A stretch of DNA of 5,947 nucleotides from Candidatus Onthomorpha intestinigallinarum (GTDB taxonomy: Bacteria > Bacteroidota > Bacteroidia > Bacteroidales > P3), in the NCBI GenBank assembly GCA_019114015.1, contig DXGG01000205.1, positions 1 through 5,947 on the forward strand, given 5' to 3'. Shown here one piece after another: positions 1 through 5,848 of this stretch. Made by a program: the position numbers and the translations under genes. The first letter of the stretch is position 1. Each line of letters starts with the position of its first letter. Under the pieces are notes generated by a model that had not been told where the DNA came from, searched no databases, and saw nothing but the letters and a program-made list of their open reading frames with translations.

Positions 1-65
1 TTGTATATCAGCATATAATGGCGCATCCGGGTTAAGTCGGGGTGTGCCCGCAAAATACAGAAAAT

Positions 66-97
66 TTTCTCAGAAGCTGTTTAAAACTTTCTCAGAA
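66..97. repeat. Short direct repeat at the 3' end of the ATPase gene
   Basis: TTTCTCAGAA occurs at 66-75 and again at 88-97, also 22 bases apart; the second copy overlaps the ATPase stop codon (92-94). No hairpin with a T-tract was seen in the first 91 bases that would clearly end this gene. The repeat is short, so chance is possible. Confidence 0.3.
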
Positions 98-1276
98 CAA
101 CCGCCGTATATCCATCGAAAGGAAATCCTCCGCACTGATTCCTCCGTCTCCCACGATAAAGGCCGATTGAGGATGGAACAGATTGCGAAACCTGTCCAAT
201 CCTTCAGTCCGTTTCTCCGCATTGCTTTTTACCTCGATAGCGACCACCGAGCCTTTCTTGCGCAGGACGAAATCCACTTCATCATTCCGCTCACGCCAAT
301 AGAACACTTCAAAGCGATGTACAAAGGCCTGGCTTACCAGATAGGCACCGATGCCCGATTCGAAGATACGCCCCCATGACTTACGGTTCAATATCGCCTG
401 TTCAAAGGTCAAAGGGCTATACACCATCTTCAATGCATTGTTATACACCTGCAACTTGGGGATGCTGGCGCGCCTTCGGGCCATATCCACACTGAACTTC
501 TGGAGCCCGCATAGCAATCCGCTTTCATCCAACAGATTGATGTACCCAGCCAATGTCACTGTGTTTCCGGCATCTTGAAGCGAACCTAACATCTTGTTTA
601 ACGAAAGTAATTCTCCCGAATAGGCTGCTCCTAACTCAAAGGTCTGACGAAGTAAGGCAGGTTTGCTTATGGGCGTATCCATCAGAATATCCTTATTGAT
701 GGTTGCCTCAATAATAGCCGACTGGATGTATTGGCTAAAACGATCTTCATCGCCAATCAAGGTAGCCGCACCGGGATAACCTCCGTAAAACATATATTGG
801 TCAAGCGAGAAACCGAAGCACTCCTTCATTTCCTGATAGCTCCAATGGCTCATGCGTATCTCCTCGAACCGCCCGGCCAAGGATTCAGACAAGCCTTTCT
901 CCAACAATACACGACTGCTCCCCAAAAGCAAAACCTTGATGTCGCGGTCGTGAAACGTATCATCATCCCATTCCTTTTTCACCACCTCGCTCCAGTTGGC
1001 TATTTTCTGTATCTCGTCAATCACAAGGATGACACTCTCCCACCCTCGGCTCTCCTTCAAGCTGCGCACAGCCGCCCAACAATCGGAAATCCACGCACTG
1101 TTCGTGGCAGGTACATTGTCGGCAGAAAAGAACTGGTAAGGCATATCCAAATCTTTCAGCACCTGTTTGACCACTGTCGATTTCCCAATCTGACGGGCAC
1201 CCATAACGACCTGAATAAACTTACGAGGTTCTTTCATACGTTCTGTTATCAGCTGATATTCTGCACGTTTATACAT
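92..1276 (-). CDS. AAA_14 / DUF4143 family ATPase
   Basis: This 394-residue protein has the two-part build of the AAA_14 plus DUF4143 family, which is very common in Bacteroidota. Seen directly: Walker A GARQIGKS at residues 26-33, a Walker B strand VILVIDEIQ at 82-90, a sensor-like strand VLLLGSSRVLL at 115-125, and a probable arginine-finger segment LAGRF at 133-137. The family hallmark YGGYPGA lies at 164-170. The C-terminal part contains EVDFVLR (333-339) and AIEVKS (346-351), the D...ExK pattern of a PD-(D/E)XK nuclease-like fold. The length is normal for the family and both halves look intact. The start at 1276 is supported by a -7 promoter element about 45 bases upstream. The cellular role of this family is not firmly known; ATP hydrolysis is expected, nuclease activity is inference. 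It stands alone, with no operon partner visible. Confidence 0.93.
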   Translation of the reverse strand: MYKRAEYQLITERMKEPRKFIQVVMGARQIGKSTVVKQVLKDLDMPYQFFSADNVPATNSAWISDCWAAVRSLKESRGWESVILVIDEIQKIANWSEVVKKEWDDDTFHDRDIKVLLLGSSRVLLEKGLSESLAGRFEEIRMSHWSYQEMKECFGFSLDQYMFYGGYPGAATLIGDEDRFSQYIQSAIIEATINKDILMDTPISKPALLRQTFELGAAYSGELLSLNKMLGSLQDAGNTVTLAGYINLLDESGLLCGLQKFSVDMARRRASIPKLQVYNNALKMVYSPLTFEQAILNRKSWGRIFESGIGAYLVSQAFVHRFEVFYWRERNDEVDFVLRKKGSVVAIEVKSNAEKRTEGLDRFRNLFHPQSAFIVGDGGISAEDFLSMDIRRLF

Positions 1277-1285
1277 ACTATTACA

Positions 1286-1346
1286 TTTTACTCAATGCAA
1301 TGAAAACTTTTACTCACTGCAAAAATAACCATTTTATTTGAGTAAT
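1286..1346. repeat. Operator-like repeats in the ATPase promoter region
   Basis: Two direct copies, TTTTACTCAATGCAA (1286-1300) and TTTTACTCACTGCAA (1308-1322), match at 14 of 15 positions and are spaced 22 bases apart, about two helical turns. A third, inverted copy of the core, TGAGTAA, is at 1339-1345. The group spans the predicted -7 element and start of transcription of the ATPase gene, the position expected for a repressor or autoregulator site. The binding protein is unknown. Confidence 0.5.
1320..1327 (-). promoter_or_regulatory. -7 promoter element of the ATPase gene
   Basis: On the minus strand this reads TATTTTTG, an exact match to the Bacteroidota -7 consensus TAnnTTTG. It lies 44 bases before the ATPase start codon, giving an expected leader of about 35 bases. 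I see no clear TTTG -33 box at the usual distance, so the call rests on the -7 element and its position. Confidence 0.45.
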
Positions 1347-1371
1347 AATCATGGATTTACAAGAAAAACAT

Positions 1372-1379
1372 TATCTTTG
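1372..1379 (+). promoter_or_regulatory. Plus-strand -7 promoter element
   Basis: TATCTTTG is an exact match to TAnnTTTG and is followed by C, as often seen in Bacteroidota promoters. It points away from the ATPase gene into the gene-poor stretch, so it may once have driven a gene there. The nearest TTTG upstream (1337-1340) is too far away for a normal -33 box. Confidence 0.4.
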
Positions 1380-1442
1380 CGAAAGTTATCAAGCGTTCTG
1401 TAACATATACGGTGAAATCCTTTGTCTATCAATGTCTTGTGC

Positions 1443-1508
1443 ATGGCAGAGGAAATTTCGCAAGAAGACTGGAAAAGACGGTACAAGACCATAAGCGAAA
1501 GTCACTGA
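1443..1508 (+). CDS. 21-codon ORF, possible leader peptide or gene remnant
   Basis: An ATG at 1443 opens a 21-codon frame beginning MAEEISQEDWKRRYK, rich in charged residues and resembling the start of a soluble protein rather than random translation. It lies about 65 bases after a -7 promoter element and stops directly at the foot of a hairpin (1508-1526). It could be the truncated beginning of a lost gene, a small peptide, or chance. A second overlapping start at 1432 in another frame gives an arginine/lysine-rich 20-mer and is less convincing. No family is recognised. Confidence 0.25.
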   Translation: MAEEISQEDWKRRYKTISESH

Positions 1509-1530
1509 ATGTAAGCGTCTTACATTTTCT
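1507..1530 (+). terminator. Hairpin with weak T-rich tail
   Basis: AATGTAAG (1508-1515) and CTTACATT (1519-1526) form a perfect 8-bp stem with the 3-base loop CGT, followed by TTCTTTTC. The stem is AT-rich, so termination would be weak; the site could also be a palindromic protein-binding site. It begins at the stop codon of the 21-codon ORF. Confidence 0.35.
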
Positions 1531-2291
1531 TTTCGACTTCGTTTAATTGTCAGAATACGACTTGTTGACCTTTTTAAATGAATAGCCGCTGATATTCAAT
1601 GATGTATGCCTGCTGCATCGTTTCTGCGTGCAAAAATGTTACTAATATGTTACCTGTTATGGCTGTGTATCGCATATAAATGATTTAGCATCAAGTATAT
1701 ACATTATTATAATGGTGACTATATAGGACAATACCCCAATTTTCGCCACATCAAAACCAATGGCCACGGCAATGCCATAGGACTTACATTCATACGTAAC
1801 AGTCTGGAACGTAGATAATTATGCAGAAAGTGGAATTGCGGAAAGATAGCGTGGCACTACTTTTTTCTTGCAACAGAGTTATTATATATTTGAGTGGTTG
1901 GAAATAGTGGCTTTACCGCAAAATCCTATGCTAATAACGGTGTGGAAAGTAGTGGTAGCTATGGAGTGCGGCTATTATGAATGTGGCATTTACTTCTTTT
2001 GCTATGACGAAAAAAGAATTTATTGTCCTTACATTCTTTTAATTCAAAAGGCATTTGTAATTTTGCATTTGAACCATATGCAATAGTGCAGTGGTAACTT
2101 AAATTTTGTTTTTATGACAAAAGTAAAGATGCGCCTCCAATAGCTGAAACGTCACCGCCGGGCTATTTGGTAGGCTAAAATCAAAAAGGCGGTTGGGAAA
2201 GCCTTAAAGTTCATAATGCAAACTATTCTTCAATAGGCCATTGAAGAAAACTGGTAGTCTGTTATGCAATGGATAATTTAGCTTTTTCTGT
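1527..2291 (+). other. Gene-poor stretch with coding-like fragments
   Basis: No intact gene of normal size is seen in this stretch of about 765 bases. On the plus strand some pieces look like former coding sequence, all in the same frame: 1684-1815 (including YIGQYPNFRHIKTNGHGNA), 1894-1971 (GFTAKSYANNGVESSGSYG) and 2101-2250 (DKSKDAPPIAETSPPGYLVG, then a TAA, then NQKGGWESLKVHNANYSS). Stops between and inside them are about as frequent as chance would give, so a single decayed gene is not proven. The only longer open frame, 1868-2086, needs a TTG start and has an odd, aromatic-rich composition. I assign no family. Confidence 0.4.
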
Positions 2292-2328
2292 AAAAAGTGA
2301 GGAGGGGTGCCAGTTCCCTCCTCTTTTT
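2292..2328. terminator. Strong bidirectional rho-independent terminator
   Basis: GAGGAGGG (2299-2306) pairs perfectly with CCCTCCTC (2316-2323) around a short loop. An A5 run stands on the left (2292-2296) and a T5 run on the right (2324-2328), so each strand has a stem followed by a T-tract, with a 2-base interruption on the left side. It lies 12 bases past the stop codon of the minus-strand DUF2971 gene and would end its transcript. On the plus strand it would end any transcript leaving the gene-poor stretch. Confidence 0.85.
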
Positions 2329-2339
2329 ATAAATGGCCA

Positions 2340-3311
2340 TTACCATTTCTCTGGATACGTCCATACAACATCAGGAGCGCCAAATGTAGAATATGCAATC
2401 CAATGTTTTGCCATAATTTCTATTTCTTCATCTGACATAAGTTTACGTGGCTTATAATTAACCAGAATAGGTTTTGCTCTAATATCATCAATAACTGTTA
2501 TATTCGATGGACGTCTCAGTTTCTTTCTGAATAGTTCAATAAATTCCATTAACGTGTTTTCGTCCTTATTTGCTGACTTGTACAAAATCATATAGTTATC
2601 AACAGTTGGCATTTGCTCAAAATTGACAATCTCATGCGAGTAATCGAATAACAACTTACTTGCTTTTAACTGGTATAAATTCTCAATACGTTCTACTTGA
2701 TAGAAATCTATGCCACGTCCAGACATTCTCTTTATTATCTCACGCCTGTCTTCTAAACTTATTTTTAGCCCAAAATAGATGGCAGTCACGGCATTTTCAG
2801 GTACGGTCTTTTCACCGTATTTTTCAAATACTAAACGCACCTCGTTTTCATACTCCCACGCCAATGATTTTGTACCAAAAACTTTCTTTTGTACTTGAAT
2901 AATGTTGTCATTTTCTGAAACTTTCGGTCTTTCATCTGCATAAGAAACATGTAAAACGTGGCTTATATCATAATTTGATTGTGCATAATTAGAAAGTTTA
3001 TCTAAATCATACTCAATACAAAAGCCTGTATGTGAATTAGCGTAATGTGCCCAAAGTAATTCATTACACGGAAATGTTTCATTGTTTTTCAGTTTAGACA
3101 AAGAATAAATGCCGACATTATATAGTTTCTGTATTATAGGAGTTACCCAATATTCATGCTCATCTGACTTCGGTAATTCAACAGAGCCTTCAAATGGGTC
3201 ATTCAACTTTCGCATATCAGCTGCGTATAAAATGTTCTTTGATAGTTGGTCGGTATCTCTTTTCTTCCCGTCTATCACTATGTTCGCTCTATATTTATAT
3301 GCCTTATTCAT
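2340..3311 (-). CDS. DUF2971 domain protein
   Basis: The 323-residue protein shows the DUF2971 signature in order: a basic N-terminus (MNKAYKYR), the LNDPFEG segment at 36-42, LLWAHYANSHTGFCIEYD at 85-102, the WEYENEVRLVF block at 152-162, and the AIYFGLKIS strand at 177-185. A C-terminal part (about 230-323) lies outside this core. It includes an Asp/Arg-rich strand (ITVIDDIRAKP) and ends with AYSTFGAPDVVWTYP. The enzymatic or binding function of DUF2971 is unknown; it is often seen in mobile or accessory regions. I chose the ATG at 3311, because the alternative Met 29 codons upstream adds an unrelated aromatic-rich stretch that overlaps the divergent ORF. The gene ends at a strong terminator. 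No clear TAnnTTTG promoter was found upstream. Confidence 0.85.
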   Translation of the reverse strand: MNKAYKYRANIVIDGKKRDTDQLSKNILYAADMRKLNDPFEGSVELPKSDEHEYWVTPIIQKLYNVGIYSLSKLKNNETFPCNELLWAHYANSHTGFCIEYDLDKLSNYAQSNYDISHVLHVSYADERPKVSENDNIIQVQKKVFGTKSLAWEYENEVRLVFEKYGEKTVPENAVTAIYFGLKISLEDRREIIKRMSGRGIDFYQVERIENLYQLKASKLLFDYSHEIVNFEQMPTVDNYMILYKSANKDENTLMEFIELFRKKLRRPSNITVIDDIRAKPILVNYKPRKLMSDEEIEIMAKHWIAYSTFGAPDVVWTYPEKW

Positions 3312-3344
3312 AAATTTATAGTATTCAAAGTTTAGTTTCGTAAA

Positions 3345-3563
3345 ATGAAATCTAACGTAGAATATTCTAATCCACAGGAATTGCGAAAAGAACTTCAACT
3401 AATAGTAGGCAGTCTTAATTTGCCACTCAACGATGAAAAAGTTGGTCTAACATGGACTGGAAGCGGAAAGTCTTTCACGTCACAAGTCTATAAAGAAGTA
3501 TTAGAACCACTATATTTCAGAAAGGGTCAAAAGAAAGATATATCTTGTGAAAGTTCATCGTGA
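3345..3563 (+). CDS. Small hypothetical protein, possibly truncated
   Basis: A 72-residue ORF runs divergently from the DUF2971 gene with only 33 bases between start codons. The composition looks like real coding sequence: MKSNVEYSNPQELRKELQL suggests an amphipathic N-terminal helix, followed by VGLTWTGSGKSFTSQVYKE. TGSGKS resembles a P-loop but lacks the usual GxxxxGK spacing and surrounding strand, so ATP binding is not claimed. The last 12 codons (KDISCESSS at the end) are antisense to the end of the KOW-like pseudogene, so the native C-terminus may have been lost. A near match to the -7 element, TAGTTTCG (3333-3340), is immediately upstream, too close to the ATG for a normal leader. No family recognised. 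Confidence 0.45.
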   Translation: MKSNVEYSNPQELRKELQLIVGSLNLPLNDEKVGLTWTGSGKSFTSQVYKEVLEPLYFRKGQKKDISCESSS

Positions 3564-3759
3564 TTTGCATCATTAAAATCATCTTCTGAAACCGCAATTA
3601 CATCATCAATGGCAACTGATTTGGTTGCGTGTTTAACACCTACTGCAATAAAATAGCCTTCATTTGAAACATCAAATACCTTATAAATTTGCCGCTCAAT
3701 TCTCCGTGCAGAACTTTAACGCATGAGCCAACTTCTATTTTGTTTTGTTCCATAGCCAT
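3527..3759 (-). pseudogene. KOW-like small protein gene with a one-base frameshift
   Basis: From the ATG at 3759 the frame reads MAMEQNKIEVGSCVKVLHGE..., then breaks after SGK and stops at residue 39. The -1 frame carries on naturally with YKVFDVSNEGYFIAVGVKHA through to DELSQDISFF and a TGA at 3527. The span is 233 bases, one short of 78 codons. Restoring a single A in the run near 3684-3690 rejoins the frames into a 77-residue protein. The pattern VGSCVKVLHGE..GK..KV resembles a KOW/SH3-like barrel, with an acidic tail (SEDDFNDANHDE). The start could also be the second Met (3753). A clean -7 promoter element lies just upstream. The cause may be a real mutation or a sequencing error. Function is unknown. 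Confidence 0.65.
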
Positions 3760-3776
3760 TCCGATTTCATTGTTTG

Positions 3777-3784
3777 CAAAGATA
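3777..3784 (-). promoter_or_regulatory. Promoter of the KOW-like gene
   Basis: The minus strand reads TATCTTTG followed by C, an exact -7 element. A TTTA (inside CACTTTATC) stands roughly 19 bases upstream, close to the -33 TTTG consensus. Transcription would begin about 10 bases before the ATG at 3759, a very short leader. This supports the KOW-like gene having been expressed in this orientation. Confidence 0.55.
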
Positions 3785-3951
3785 CAAAATCCGCCTGATA
3801 AAGTGTCACGTTTTCTTGTTAAGAAGATTTAACTATTTAACAAAACTCATTTGATAACAGCAAGTTAGCAACAAGCCATGCCATTTTTACCCCGAAAATT
3901 CACAGTTTTCAGGCGTTTTTTGCCCAAAGAATTTTTGTCGCCAAAGTTAAT
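3785..3951. other. Non-coding stretch upstream of the transposase
   Basis: This stretch holds no gene. It contains the far part of the KOW-like gene promoter and presumably the left end of the insertion sequence, but I could not locate a terminal inverted repeat. A minus-strand TAACTTTG (3942-3949) matches the -7 element and points away from the transposase; no -33 box accompanies it. Confidence 0.4.
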
Positions 3952-3979
3952 AGCCCAAGAACCATAAAAACCTTGGGCT
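3952..3979 (+). promoter_or_regulatory. Hairpin over the transposase translation start
   Basis: AGCCCAAG (3952-3959) and CTTGGGCT (3972-3979) form a perfect 8-bp stem around the 12-base loop AACCATAAAAAC. The stem ends one base before the ATG at 3981. In an mRNA that includes both arms, the ribosome-landing region would be folded. Many insertion sequences use such hairpins to block translation of transcripts entering from outside; that role here is inference. Confidence 0.6.
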
Positions 3980-3980
3980 T

Positions 3981-4940
3981 ATGAAACGGACCGTAGGCAA
4001 CAATATCGGGAATTTCAAGTCAATGGCGGACTTCCACGCAGCGTTTCCAGACGAGAAAAGTTGTATAAAGTACCTTGAACGCCAGCTTTGGCCAAATGGC
4101 GAGCCAGTGTCACCCTATGACCCAACGTCAAAGGTTAACCGCCGTGGCGATGGCATGTACCGTTGCAAGAACACGGGCAAGAACTTCAATGTCCGTATCG
4201 GTACAATGTTTGAGGGCAGCAAGGCTTCGCTCTACCAGTGGTTCATTGCCATATTCCTTGTCACGTCACACAAGAAAGGCGTATCGTCAATGCAACTGGC
4301 CAAGGATATTGGCGTGACGCAAAAGACTGCGTGGTTCATGTTGCAGCGCATCCGTGAGAACTTCGGAATGGAGTCAAAGGACAAGTTCAGCGGTGAGGTG
4401 GAACTGGATGAAACTTTCGTTGGCGGCAAGAACAAGAACCGTCACCGTAACAAGAAAGTCAAAAACTCGCAGGGCAGGAGCTTTAAGGATAAGACACCCG
4501 TTATGGGCATTCTCGAACGTGGGGGCTGCGTGGTTTGTAAAGTGGTCAAGAATACCACCTACAAGCAGCTTACAGTGCCAGTATTGCGTAAGGTTAAGCG
4601 TACTGCCAAAGTGTACTCTGATGAATGGCAGGGCTACAAGACTATCAGCAAGCTGTACAATCATCATATTGTTGACCACGGACACGGTATCTACGTTGAC
4701 GGTGGCGCATACACCAATACCATTGAAGCGTTTTGGAGCAACTATTGCAAACGTGCCATAAACGGAACTTACAGTTGGATAAGCCGCAAGCACATGCAAA
4801 GGTATTTTGATGAGTTTAGTTTCCGTTACAACACCAATGACATGGACGAAAGTGAGCGTTTCCACTATTTCACGGCAAATTGTAGGCGCAGGATAACTTA
4901 CAATGAGGTGACAAGCCGACCGAAAAAGGCTGCAATATAA
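3981..4940 (+). CDS. IS1595 family (ISXO2-like) transposase
   Basis: The 319-residue protein is a full-length DDE-type transposase of the IS1595/ISXO2-like group. The N-terminal region (about 24-75) corresponds to the family zinc ribbon but has lost most cysteines: only YRCKNTGKNF (60-69) remains recognisable. A helix-turn-helix-like segment follows (SMQLAKDIGVTQKTAWFMLQ, 103-122). Catalytic residues are seen as ELDETFVGGK (D143), YSDEWQGY (D214) and TNTIEAFWS, where N246 or E249 supplies the third position. The ending HMQRYFDEFSFRYN is typical. The frame is intact, so the enzyme could be active. It cuts and joins IS ends, normally making 8-bp target duplications. The start codon directly follows a hairpin; downstream is a large hairpin. 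Third-base GC is higher than in the DUF2971 gene, consistent with separate origin. Confidence 0.95.
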   Translation: MKRTVGNNIGNFKSMADFHAAFPDEKSCIKYLERQLWPNGEPVSPYDPTSKVNRRGDGMYRCKNTGKNFNVRIGTMFEGSKASLYQWFIAIFLVTSHKKGVSSMQLAKDIGVTQKTAWFMLQRIRENFGMESKDKFSGEVELDETFVGGKNKNRHRNKKVKNSQGRSFKDKTPVMGILERGGCVVCKVVKNTTYKQLTVPVLRKVKRTAKVYSDEWQGYKTISKLYNHHIVDHGHGIYVDGGAYTNTIEAFWSNYCKRAINGTYSWISRKHMQRYFDEFSFRYNTNDMDESERFHYFTANCRRRITYNEVTSRPKKAAI

Positions 4941-4957
4941 AAATACTGTCTGTGGCT

Positions 4958-5015
4958 ACGGATAAAAAATAAGGAAACGGATAGAAATCTTATCTACCGT
5001 TCCCTTATTCTCCGT
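4958..5015 (-). terminator. Large terminator-like hairpin between convergent genes
   Basis: AATAAGGAAACGG (4968-4980) pairs with CCGTTCCCTTATT (4997-5009) over 13 positions with one mismatch. Outside this, ACGGA (4958-4962) can pair with TCCGT (5011-5015) across an internal loop. On the minus strand the stem is followed at once by a T-run (A-run at 4964-4969 on plus), the classic rho-independent form. On the plus strand there is no good T-tract. It therefore best fits an end to transcription coming from the phage-like operon, about 120 bases past its last gene, while also facing the transposase. Confidence 0.65.
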
Positions 5016-5128
5016 CATAAGACATATTTACAATGCCGTAGCAGCAGTTTTTACCTTTCGGCGGTATAGTTTACTGGAGCTGGATATAAGCGTGGCTTAG
5101 CAAACAAATTTATGTGGAAATCATATAA
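5016..5128. other. Non-coding gap after the phage-like gene
   Basis: No gene is supported here. In frame with the phage-like gene, 25 codons without a stop follow its TGA (5054-5128, minus) before a TAA at 5051-5053, including AKPRLYPAPVNYTAER. This may be chance or the eroded end of a longer form. The right end of the IS may also lie here. Confidence 0.3.
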
Positions 5129-5848
5129 TCATACGGCTTGTACGATTGTCGGCAAGTCTTTCAGGTCATACGGATAGCCAGTTACTGTGGTAAGGATGCA
5201 CAGATAAGTCACTCCGTACTGGCTGTAATACTTGCCTTTCTCAAAAGCCATGTTCTGCTCGTATGGTATCGGGTCATCCAACGTACCAGCGTGTGACTTG
5301 TCAATCCTCGTATAAAGCGATGCGGTATCAATGGACGGCGGATAGATTGACTGCGGCGTATGCGTTTGCACCACCCGCCAAAGTTTGTTGCCATACCGCA
5401 ATATCGTTCCTGCCTTTATCTCCTTTTCCCTTTTGCACAGGTAGGAGAATGTGAAGAACATATTAGCTACCATAAGTGCCTTGTCGTCCTCCATGTCCGT
5501 CCTGCCCGACATTTGCTCCCGCATGGCTTCCATAAGTTGTGCGTTGGGGTCTGACGAAATTCTTACAGTGCGTGCATTTTCAATCATTGTTGCAAACTCG
5601 TCTTTCCCGTACCCCAATACCTGACCGATGGCGGCAATCTCGTCATATGAAGCATCCACTCCGCTGTCCGCTACGGCTTGTTCTATTTCTTCTGGTGTTG
5701 GACGGTGGTTAAAGTCCTCCTCCATATACGTAACAATGTTTTCGCTATCCTCTTTGGGCAGGACACCCCACCGCAAACGCCATTTGTCTTTTCTTGGGTT
5801 CACGCATTCAAGCTGTGAAACACCAACGCCACCTTCTGCTTTTCTCAT
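5129..5848 (-). CDS. Phage-type protein with carbohydrate-binding-like C-terminus
   Basis: The 239-residue protein resembles structural or tail-associated proteins of Bacteroidota phages and prophages. The N-terminal part has VSQLECVNPRKDKWRLRWGV (10-29) and VTYMEEDFNHRPTPEEIEQ (39-57), which I recall as a recurring phage module. The middle (about 60-140) is helical and charged. The C-terminal part has AGTILRYGNKLWRVVQTHT (146-164), continuing to PPSIDTASLYTRI, the pattern of small carbohydrate-binding-like modules in tail proteins. A second unit (190-239) has FEKGKYYSQYGVTYLC. No signal peptide is visible. The start is fixed by an ATGA overlap with the upstream gene, so the two are probably translationally coupled. 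The exact role is inference; a conjugative-element or satellite protein remains possible. Confidence 0.6.
   Translation of the reverse strand: MRKAEGGVGVSQLECVNPRKDKWRLRWGVLPKEDSENIVTYMEEDFNHRPTPEEIEQAVADSGVDASYDEIAAIGQVLGYGKDEFATMIENARTVRISSDPNAQLMEAMREQMSGRTDMEDDKALMVANMFFTFSYLCKREKEIKAGTILRYGNKLWRVVQTHTPQSIYPPSIDTASLYTRIDKSHAGTLDDPIPYEQNMAFEKGKYYSQYGVTYLCILTTVTGYPYDLKDLPTIVQAV

Larger units (their letters stand above)
3785..5128 (+). mobile_element. IS1595-type insertion sequence, ends not determined
   Basis: An IS is inferred from the intact transposase gene. The limits given are outer bounds only: the element must lie between the KOW-like gene promoter and the end of the phage-like gene. 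I compared both flanks by eye and found no terminal inverted repeats, so the true ends, or whether the IS is complete, are unknown. The only 8-bp direct repeat noticed (TTTTTACC at 3884-3891 and 5048-5055) is not bordered by matching ends. Confidence 0.4.

Noticed and set aside
38..54. CGGG-GTGTG-CCCG hairpin downstream of the ATPase gene as a terminator
   Set aside because: The stem is only 4 bp and no T-tract follows on the minus strand.
731..1303. 190-codon plus-strand open frame opposite the ATPase gene
   Set aside because: It is antisense to a clearly conserved ATPase with intact motifs and has no family features.
1868..2086. 72-codon plus-strand open frame
   Set aside because: It needs a TTG start, has no ribosome site, and its cysteine- and aromatic-rich translation does not look like a real protein.
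3462..3479. TGSGKS in the 72-residue ORF as an ATP-binding P-loop
   Set aside because: The glycine spacing and the preceding hydrophobic strand of a Walker A motif are missing.
4354..4865. Long open frames on both strands inside the transposase gene
   Set aside because: They shadow the transposase reading frame and show low-complexity composition.
3884..5055. TTTTTACC at 3884-3891 and 5048-5055 as an 8-bp target duplication around the IS
   Set aside because: The size fits, but the sequences just inside the two copies are not inverted repeats of each other, and a T-rich 8-mer can recur by chance.
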